The translations under genes were made by a program, and so were the position numbers. From an uncultured Lachnospiraceae bacterium (lineage in GTDB: Bacteria > Bacillota > Clostridia > Lachnospirales > Lachnospiraceae): DNA of 5,294 nt. Positions 1 to 4,449 of this stretch are shown one piece after another. Each line of letters opens with the position of its first letter. Position 1 is the stretch's first letter. Where the stretch lies: positions 1-5,294 of the forward strand of contig CAMNGO010000151.1 in assembly GCA_946538445.1 (NCBI GenBank), in the 5' to 3' direction. The notes beneath the pieces were generated by a model that was given only the letters and a program-made list of their open reading frames with translations, ran no database searches and was not told the DNA's origin.

Positions 1-573
1 AAATGCGGACTCCAGCCCTTCCATAAGGAGCGTTATCCCCACGAATTCTCCGGCGGGCAGAGACAGCGTATCTGTATCGCCAGAGCTCTGGCCCTGAATC
101 CGGAGTTTGTGGTATGCGATGAGCCGGTATCCGCCCTGGATGTTTCCATCCAGGCACAGATCATCAACCTCTTGCAGGAACTGCAGGAGCAGATGAATCT
201 GACTTATCTTTTCATCTCCCATGACCTGTCGGTGGTGGAACACATTTCCGATGCCGTGGGTGTTATGTACCTGGGTAATCTGATGGAGTACGGTGACACG
301 GAAGATATCTTCAAGAACCCGCTTCACCCCTATACCAAGGCACTTTTCTCGGCAATCCCGATTCCGGATCCCAATGTGAAGATGAACAGGATCGTATTGG
401 AAGGAACCATTCCGTCTCCGGCTAACCCACCGGCGGGATGTAAATTCCATACCAGGTGTAAGAACTGCATGGGAATCTGTAAAGAAGTTGTTCCTGAGCA
501 AAAGGAAATCGAACCGGGTCATTTTGTGGTATGCCATCTCTATGATGATGCAAAAGATATCAGCAAGGAGTAA
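1..573 (+). CDS. oppF: Oligopeptide/dipeptide ABC transporter ATP-binding protein, OppF/DppF type (5'-truncated)
   Basis: The C-terminal 190 residues of a peptide-importer ATPase are present; the gene runs in from the left edge. This cytoplasmic subunit hydrolyses ATP to power peptide uptake through the paired membrane subunits. Visible in order are the ABC signature (FSGGQRQR, residues 16-23), Walker B (FVVCDEP, 36-42), the D-loop (SALD, 44-47) and the H-loop histidine (ISHD, His74). The C-terminal oligopeptide-transporter domain follows, with HPY at 109-111. Walker A and the Q-loop lie upstream. The family is usually about 320-330 residues, so roughly the first 40% is missing. The phrases YPHEFSGGQRQR and CDEPVSALDVSIQAQ fit OppF/DppF better than OppD/DppD, but substrate cannot be read from sequence. 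The tail has five cysteines (147, 153, 156, 160, 178), the last four residues before a CHL-type ending being typical of this family. An internal GTG at 109 is in frame but lies inside Walker B, so it is not a start. The stop is 8 bases before the next gene, whose ribosome binding site lies within this gene's last codons. Confidence 0.95.
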   Translation, partial: KCGLQPFHKERYPHEFSGGQRQRICIARALALNPEFVVCDEPVSALDVSIQAQIINLLQELQEQMNLTYLFISHDLSVVEHISDAVGVMYLGNLMEYGDTEDIFKNPLHPYTKALFSAIPIPDPNVKMNRIVLEGTIPSPANPPAGCKFHTRCKNCMGICKEVVPEQKEIEPGHFVVCHLYDDAKDISKE

Positions 574-581
574 TCGTAACT

Positions 582-905
582 ATGGATAGCAAAAGAAATC
601 AGGAGCCCTACATGGAAGAGGACCAGGTGACTTTCGATGAGGAAGAATTTGTGGTTGCCGACATGAGTAATCTTGAGCTTCAGCCCATGCTGGTACCGCG
701 ACTGGACATTCTTTATAAAAGAAAAAGAGGAGAGGAACCTGCTGCCAAGGAGCAGCACCGACATTCCCAGACTCCGGAGTATCTGGACAGAGAAGGTCGG
801 TTGGCCATGATCAAGGGGGCTCTTGCCGCAGTCTTTCTGCTGGTTGCTATCCTGGCTGCATCCTTCGCAGGTCTGATTCTTCTGATCAATGCTCTTTGGG
901 GATAG
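582..905 (+). CDS. Small C-terminally membrane-anchored protein of unknown function
   Basis: This 107-residue protein is not recognised. Residues 1-75 are hydrophilic: a strongly acidic stretch (about 12-23), then a basic patch KRKR at 46-49, then a charged, probably flexible region. Residues about 78-104 form one long hydrophobic segment ending three residues before the stop. The predicted shape is a cytoplasmic head held in the membrane by its C-terminus, with no signal peptide; this topology is inference. The start ATG is preceded by AAGGAG at 565-570, 11 bases away and inside the end of the upstream ATPase gene, so the two are probably translated from one message. No promoter lies between them. 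Position at the end of a peptide-transporter operon suggests, without proving, a link to that transporter. Confidence is high that it is a gene and low for any function. Confidence 0.75.
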   Translation: MDSKRNQEPYMEEDQVTFDEEEFVVADMSNLELQPMLVPRLDILYKRKRGEEPAAKEQHRHSQTPEYLDREGRLAMIKGALAAVFLLVAILAASFAGLILLINALWG

Positions 906-915
906 TGGATAGCTG

Positions 916-944
916 TTGCAACTTATAAGTTTTTTTACTATAAT
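916..944 (+). promoter_or_regulatory. Sigma-A promoter of the desulfoferrodoxin gene
   Basis: A -35 box TTGCAA (916-921) is separated by exactly 17 bases from a perfect -10 box TATAAT (939-944). The predicted transcription start is near 951, giving a leader of about 53 bases before the ATG at 1004. The spacer contains a perfect 12-bp palindrome and the -35 box sits in a perfect 8-bp one (GTTGCAAC, 915-922), so the promoter is probably regulated. A second TATAAT at 983-988 has no acceptable -35 partner and lies too close to the start codon. Confidence 0.8.
920..931. repeat. 12-bp palindrome in the promoter spacer, candidate operator
   Basis: AACTTATAAGTT is perfectly self-complementary and lies between the -35 and -10 boxes of the desulfoferrodoxin promoter, where a bound repressor would block RNA polymerase. 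It does not match the full PerR box (TTATAAT-N-ATTATAA) or the Rex site. The regulator is unknown and the operator role is inference; AT-rich palindromes of this size also arise by chance. Confidence 0.4.
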
Positions 945-955
945 AAGGTTGTAAG

Positions 956-971
956 CTATTAAAGATAATAG
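956..971. repeat. Inverted repeat just after the predicted transcription start of dfx
   Basis: CTATTA, a 4-base spacer AAGA, then TAATAG: a perfect 6-bp inverted repeat a few bases downstream of the predicted start site near 951. It could be a second operator or a weak hairpin in the leader RNA. The stem is AT-rich and has no T-tract after it, so it is not a terminator. Confidence 0.35.
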
Positions 972-1003
972 AATACAAATATTATAATGAATGGAGGACG
1001 ATT

Positions 1004-1375
1004 ATGGATATTTACAAATGCGAAAAATGTGGTGCTATGGTAGAAATGATCAAAACAGATTGCTGTACTCCGAGCTGCTGCGGGCAGCCTATGGACCTGA
1101 TGGTGCCCGGAACAACAGATGCAGCTACAGAGAAACATGTTCCGATCTTCCAGATTGACGGAGATAAGATTATTGTTAAAGTCGGGACCATGACACATCC
1201 TATGGAGGAAGTTCATTATATCGAGTGGATCGCAATTGAGACAGAACAGGGTATCCAGAGAAAGTATTTAAAACCGGGTGATGAGCCGAAGGCTACTTTC
1301 TCTCTCACAGAAGATGATACTTTGGTAGCAATCTATGAACACTGCAATCTCCATGGATTATGGAAAGCAGAGTAA
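1004..1375 (+). CDS. dfx: Desulfoferrodoxin (class I superoxide reductase)
   Basis: This 123-residue cytoplasmic enzyme reduces superoxide to hydrogen peroxide without making oxygen, a defence used by anaerobes. Residues 1-36 form the desulforedoxin domain. Cys6, Cys9, Cys25 and Cys26 match the C-X2-C...CC ligands of its rubredoxin-like Fe(Cys)4 centre. Residues about 40-123 form the neelaredoxin domain. The catalytic Fe(His)4Cys ligands are all present: His45 (EKHVP), His65 (THPM), His71, Cys114 and His117 (HCNLHGLW). Glu43 and Lys44 occupy the places of the catalytic Glu-Lys pair. Length is normal for class I. Two additional cysteines, Cys20 and Cys21, lie just before the CC ligand pair. 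GGAGG at 993-997 is 6 bases before the ATG. The gene has its own promoter and a strong terminator, so it is probably a single-gene unit. Its physiological electron donor, commonly rubredoxin, is not in the window. Confidence 0.97.
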   Translation: MDIYKCEKCGAMVEMIKTDCCTPSCCGQPMDLMVPGTTDAATEKHVPIFQIDGDKIIVKVGTMTHPMEEVHYIEWIAIETEQGIQRKYLKPGDEPKATFSLTEDDTLVAIYEHCNLHGLWKAE

Positions 1376-1407
1376 TACAAAAAGATAGCACAGAATAATC
1401 ATATGAG

Positions 1408-1443
1408 AATCCCTCCGGATATGAATCCGGGGGGATTTCTTTT
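1408..1443 (+). terminator. Rho-independent terminator of dfx
   Basis: A 13-bp stem pairs 1408-1420 with 1425-1437, with one G-U wobble (1414/1431) and a GC-rich middle, around a 4-base loop ATGA. The T-rich run TTTCTTTT (1436-1443) follows. It lies 33 bases after the desulfoferrodoxin stop codon. Confidence 0.93.
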
Positions 1444-1470
1444 GACATCATAGTAATTTTAGTATATTAT
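1442..1470 (+). promoter_or_regulatory. Sigma-A promoter of the lipoprotein gene
   Basis: A perfect -35 box TTGACA (1442-1447) is 17 bases from the -10 box TATTAT (1465-1470). The -35 box begins inside the T-tract of the preceding terminator. The start site would be near 1477, leaving an AT-rich leader of about 145 bases before the start codon. That leader contains a small inverted repeat (ATGAT/ATCAT, 1547-1559) and a weaker possible promoter (TTGTTT 1529-1534, TAGAAT 1551-1556), but no clear riboswitch or terminator. Confidence 0.75.
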
Positions 1471-1607
1471 TTATTCATATAACATATATAAATATGCCGG
1501 TAAAGAAAATCGAAATAATTATGATACTTTGTTTGTCATACCTTATATGATAGAATCATCATGTTTCCAAAACCTGTTAATATATATTTCATAGATTTAT
1601 AATTAAG

Positions 1608-1614
1608 AAGGAGG
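1608..1614 (+). promoter_or_regulatory. Ribosome binding site that decides the lipoprotein start
   Basis: AAGGAGG lies 8 bases before the ATG at 1623 but only 2 bases before the in-frame ATG at 1617. Normal spacing therefore favours 1623, shortening the protein by two residues (MIKK... rather than MKMIKK...). Confidence 0.8.
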
Positions 1615-1622
1615 ATATGAAA

Positions 1623-2600
1623 ATGATAAAAAAAGTATGTGCTGTTATACTGAGTGCAAGCTTATGCCTGTCCATGGCGGCATGCAGCAGCTCAAAGAAA
1701 GAACCGGTCGAAGAAGCCACTACGGAAGCAGTGTTCGTGGATGACAGTCTGGGTGAGGAGGTCTACAAGGAATTCTCTGACATGTTGACCCAGATTTATG
1801 AATCCAACCCGGGATCCGCCGGCAGCTCAGACAGAGTGTCAGCTGCAGTGAATTCTCTGATCGATTTTTCCATGAATTACGGGGAGGGATCCACCAACCG
1901 TGTCTTTGAAGGACTCACAAGCAGGTGGATGGAAGAGAATGCAGAGAAATATGGCGACTCTTTCGAGGAGACCATGATCGAAGAGATGGATGCCATCGTG
2001 GAACTGGCAGCGGAAACCCAGGAAGGTATCGATACGGATGTGGCTTTCCTGAATGTGATCAATGGTATCTACAATGCCCTTGGCGGTGAAGTTGAGGGAG
2101 AAGCAGACGAAGGGGAAGAAGAAATCGCTAATCCTATGACAGAAGTTACCCAGCAGGAACTGGTCGAACGGACCGGAATTGATCTGCCTGCTCCGGAAGG
2201 CGCCACAGACGTCACATATTTTGTGGTGGATACCGACGAATATACCATCGCTCAGATGGACTTTATACTGGATGGCCAGCCTTATGAACTTCGTGCTGCC
2301 GCTACCGGAATGACGGAACTCGATCCGGCAAAGACCGGCGAGGATGAGATGGATCTGATCGGTTTTGATTTTGATGCAGGAGATATCTCCGGTCTCTATT
2401 ATGAATGGACTTCAGCAGGAACTGATCTGGTGGCCGACCGTTCCGGCCTCTATCGGATTGCTGATAAAGATGGTGTAGGGTATATAGCCTGGCTGGATGT
2501 AGCGCCCGGTATCCTCTACAATCTGTCCATGACAAGTAATGCATCCCATGAAGCACTGCTGGAGACTGCGGAGAAAGTGTTTGTTCCTGTTCAGGGATAA
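1623..2600 (+). CDS. Lipoprotein of unknown function with acidic linker
   Basis: The product is 325 residues from the ATG at 1623, chosen by ribosome binding site spacing. Residues 1-21 form a lipoprotein signal: basic start (IKK), hydrophobic core, and the lipobox SMAAC with Cys21 as the lipidated residue. The mature protein should be anchored on the outer face of the membrane. It appears to have two parts. Residues about 44-155 are helix-rich and acidic. A very acidic stretch (about 156-167) then leads to a C-terminal domain (about 170-325) beginning NPMTEV, with an aromatic, beta-rich composition. That domain reminds me of an uncharacterised domain common in clostridial secreted proteins, but I cannot name the family. 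No catalytic motif is visible and no transporter gene adjoins it. Transcription probably starts at the promoter within the dfx terminator. No clear terminator follows the stop codon, so some read-through into the flavoprotein gene is possible. Confidence 0.9.
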   Translation: MIKKVCAVILSASLCLSMAACSSSKKEPVEEATTEAVFVDDSLGEEVYKEFSDMLTQIYESNPGSAGSSDRVSAAVNSLIDFSMNYGEGSTNRVFEGLTSRWMEENAEKYGDSFEETMIEEMDAIVELAAETQEGIDTDVAFLNVINGIYNALGGEVEGEADEGEEEIANPMTEVTQQELVERTGIDLPAPEGATDVTYFVVDTDEYTIAQMDFILDGQPYELRAAATGMTELDPAKTGEDEMDLIGFDFDAGDISGLYYEWTSAGTDLVADRSGLYRIADKDGVGYIAWLDVAPGILYNLSMTSNASHEALLETAEKVFVPVQG

Positions 2601-2645
2601 GCTCTATTTTGCAAAAAATTACATGGAGAGTGCTGTAAAGTTTTA

Positions 2646-2674
2646 TTGAAAACAGGACGGGACATTGATATAAT
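2646..2674 (+). promoter_or_regulatory. Sigma-A promoter of the flavoprotein gene
   Basis: A -35 box TTGAAA (2646-2651) is 17 bases from a perfect TATAAT (2669-2674), which also carries the extended -10 dinucleotide TG (2666-2667). The start site would be near 2681, giving a leader of about 67 bases. No convincing operator palindrome overlaps it. Confidence 0.82.
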
Positions 2675-2730
2675 ATAAAAGGATATTTCTGTAACCATGT
2701 CCATATGCCATGAGAGGTTTTTTTGCAGAT

Positions 2731-2739
2731 AGAGAGGGG
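2731..2739 (+). promoter_or_regulatory. Ribosome binding site that decides the flavoprotein start
   Basis: The purine run AGAGAGGGG ends 8 bases before the ATG at 2748. The in-frame GTG at 2739 begins on the last base of this run, so it cannot use the site. The ATG at 2754 would be 14 bases away. The start at 2748 is therefore preferred. Confidence 0.7.
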
Positions 2740-2747
2740 TGTACCTT

Positions 2748-4289
2748 ATGCGTATGAACCAGAATCTATATGATGTGATTATCGTCGGAGGAGGTCCTGC
2801 GGGGCTAAGTGCGGCGATCTACGCCTCTCGGGCCAAGGAGAGGGTTCTTGTCATTGAGAATAATACTTTCGGCGGCCAGATTGCCCTCACGGCAAAAGTA
2901 GTGAATTACCCCGGGGTCGGTCCCTGTTCCGGCAAAGATCTGGTGGAGATGATGAAGACCCAGGCCCTGGACTTTGGAGCTGAACTGATACAGGGTGAGA
3001 TAAAACGTCTTGAGCTGGATTCCAAGATCAAGATGGTCTATACTGCAGACCAGACATTCCGGGCCCTTTCCATGATACTGGCTCCGGGTGGTATTCCGGG
3101 TCAGGCCGGTTTTGCAGGAGAAGCTGCTTTTAAAGGAAACGGAGTTTCTTATTGTCCTACCTGTGACGGGCCGTTATTTGAGGATTGTCCCATCTATGTG
3201 GTTGGCGGCGGACTGGCGGCAGTGGAGGAGTCCATCTTTCTGTCCGGCTACTCATCCCATGTCACACTGGTTGTCAGGGAGAATGATTTTACCTGCGAGA
3301 AGACTGTGTCCGACCGGTTGAAATTATATCCTGATATCCGGGTATTATTCCATACAGAGATCATAAAAGTATCCGGAACAACAAGAATAGATCAGGTTAC
3401 TCTAAGGGATAACATGAGCTGCAGAATCTATTCTGAACGATCCGATAAACCGATCGGTGTGTTTGTTTTTGTGGGATACCGTCCGAACACGGACTGGCTT
3501 CCCGAAAGCCTTCAGAAGGATAAGGCAGGTTATCTTGTCACAGATGCCAATTGCAGAACCAATCTGCAGGGAGTCTGTGCGGCAGGTGATGTGAGGCAGA
3601 AGTCCTTGAGACAGGTGGTTACCGCCACGGCGGACGGAGCCATCGCTGCTGTTTCTCTGGAACCTTTGATTCGTGATCTCCACGAGGAACTGGAGATACC
3701 GGATCTGGTGGATGAGTGCGAGTGCCTCGGATCAGGATCTTCTCAGAAAGCGATATTAAAACTGTGGCTTGATGACACAGATCTTTCCCGTGAGATGGTG
3801 ACTTTCATCGAAAACCAGAAGGAACTTAAGGGCAAAGTCGAGATTGAGATTCACAAAGAGAAGAGGGATGATATCATTCTTCCTTCAATTGAAATCTGCA
3901 GAAGTGACGGTGCCAGCAGTGGTATTCATTTCCATGCCGTCCCTAACGGGTTGGAGTGGAATTCATTCCGGATCGCGTTATTCAATGTCATGGGTCCGGG
4001 CCAGAAGATCAAACCTGAACTGTTATCCAGAATCAAAGGAATCGATCACAAGATCAATCTGAAGATCCTTGCCACACTGACTTGTGGAAGCTGTCCGACT
4101 TCTGTCATGTCGGCATGCCAGATTGCCGCATTTAATGAGAATGTAACGGCGGAGATGTTCGATATCCATCACTTTAAGAAGCTTCGCTATCATTACAATG
4201 TACGGTCTGTTCCTGCATTGATCATCAATGAAGATAAGATGATCATCGATAAGATGGAAGTGGAAGAGATGCTGGATGCAATTTTATAA
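2748..4289 (+). CDS. Thioredoxin-reductase-like flavoprotein fused to a C-terminal AhpF-type tandem thioredoxin-fold domain
   Basis: The product is 513 residues from the ATG at 2748. Residues about 6-310 follow the low-molecular-weight thioredoxin reductase fold: FAD-binding GGGPAG (14-19), a FGGQ/NYPG region (about 41-56), the redox-active disulfide CPTC (136-139, usually CATC), a nucleotide-binding GGG motif (153-155), and the second FAD motif AAGDVRQKSLRQV (278-290). The NADPH signature is altered: GGGDSA reads GGGLAA and HRRxxxR reads VRENDFT, so the electron donor is uncertain. A linker (about 311-335) carries Cys324-X-Cys326. Residues about 336-513 resemble the N-terminal domain of AhpF. 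A first thioredoxin fold lacks the disulfide but contains GIHFHAVPNGLEWNS. The second has CGSC (446-449) and a cis-proline (SVP, Pro489). In AhpF this domain comes first, so the order is reversed here. The expected role is electron transfer from a nicotinamide or other donor through FAD to a peroxiredoxin or protein disulfide; the partner is unknown. It is close to a superoxide reductase gene but separately promoted. Confidence 0.93.
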   Translation: MRMNQNLYDVIIVGGGPAGLSAAIYASRAKERVLVIENNTFGGQIALTAKVVNYPGVGPCSGKDLVEMMKTQALDFGAELIQGEIKRLELDSKIKMVYTADQTFRALSMILAPGGIPGQAGFAGEAAFKGNGVSYCPTCDGPLFEDCPIYVVGGGLAAVEESIFLSGYSSHVTLVVRENDFTCEKTVSDRLKLYPDIRVLFHTEIIKVSGTTRIDQVTLRDNMSCRIYSERSDKPIGVFVFVGYRPNTDWLPESLQKDKAGYLVTDANCRTNLQGVCAAGDVRQKSLRQVVTATADGAIAAVSLEPLIRDLHEELEIPDLVDECECLGSGSSQKAILKLWLDDTDLSREMVTFIENQKELKGKVEIEIHKEKRDDIILPSIEICRSDGASSGIHFHAVPNGLEWNSFRIALFNVMGPGQKIKPELLSRIKGIDHKINLKILATLTCGSCPTSVMSACQIAAFNENVTAEMFDIHHFKKLRYHYNVRSVPALIINEDKMIIDKMEVEEMLDAIL

Positions 4290-4315
4290 AGTAATTTATT
4301 TTACACGATAACATA

Positions 4316-4339
4316 CAGGATAGCCTTCGGGTTATTCTG
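4316..4339 (+). other. RNA hairpin with cUUCGg tetraloop
   Basis: CAGGATAGCC (4316-4325) pairs with GGTTATTCTG (4330-4339) as a 10-bp stem with two G-U wobbles, closed by C(UUCG)G, one of the most stable RNA tetraloops. No T-tract follows, so it is not a terminator. It may be part of the leader fold or may protect the 3' end of the flavoprotein message. Confidence 0.65.
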
Positions 4340-4387
4340 ACAAGAGTATACGAAGATACGAATTCAGATATTCGCAAAGAGGTTTAT

Positions 4388-4430
4388 AGCGTATACATAT
4401 TATAGCGATATAATATGTATACGCTTTTTT
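4388..4430 (+). terminator. Perfect 17-bp intrinsic terminator with GNRA loop
   Basis: Positions 4388-4404 pair without mismatch with 4409-4425 around the loop GCGA, a GNRA tetraloop, followed by TTTTTT (4425-4430). It works for + strand transcription only, since the other side lacks a T-run. The stem is AT-rich apart from its GC-containing base. It lies 98 bases after the flavoprotein stop and 19 bases before the YitT-family start codon, so it may end the flavoprotein transcript, attenuate the downstream gene, or both. Confidence 0.9.
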
Positions 4431-4449
4431 GTTGCATAGGAGGAAAAAT

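Larger units (their letters stand above)
4290..4449 (+). promoter_or_regulatory. Structured leader before the YitT-family gene, candidate transcription attenuator
   Basis: This 160-base interval has no gene and no convincing promoter. It holds a UUCG-capped hairpin (4316-4339), a small possible stem (CGAAT 4359-4363 with ATTCG 4370-4374), and a strong terminator (4388-4430) ending 7 bases before the AGGAGG (4438-4443) of the next gene. The 7 bases GTATACG at 4346-4352 are identical to part of the terminator's right arm (4417-4423). They could pair with CGTATAC in its left arm (4390-4396), acting as an antiterminator. The regulatory reading is inference. The simple alternative is a 3' end for the flavoprotein message plus an unseen promoter for the YitT gene. 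Confidence 0.5.

Noticed and set aside
983..988. Second TATAAT close to the dfx start codon
   Set aside because: No -35 box at suitable spacing, and the start site would fall on the ribosome binding site.
980..994. Partial PerR-like half site (TTATAAT) in the dfx leader
   Set aside because: Only the left half matches; the right half of the box is not conserved.
1494..1550. Short frame of 18 codons beginning MPVKKIEI in the lipoprotein leader, a possible leader peptide
   Set aside because: No ribosome binding site precedes it, and the region is simply AT-rich.
2601..2645. Search for a terminator after the lipoprotein gene
   Set aside because: Only the loop-less palindrome TTTTGCAAAA and very short stems are present; none forms a credible terminator.
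2693..2724. Possible hairpin plus T-run in the flavoprotein leader, considered as an attenuator
   Set aside because: The stem is only 4 plus 3 pairs with a 4-base bulge and a large loop, too weak to be an intrinsic terminator.
4376..4400. Resemblance of AGAGGTTTATAGC to the start of a preQ1-I riboswitch
   Set aside because: The required downstream CCCTCT pairing and A-rich tail are missing.
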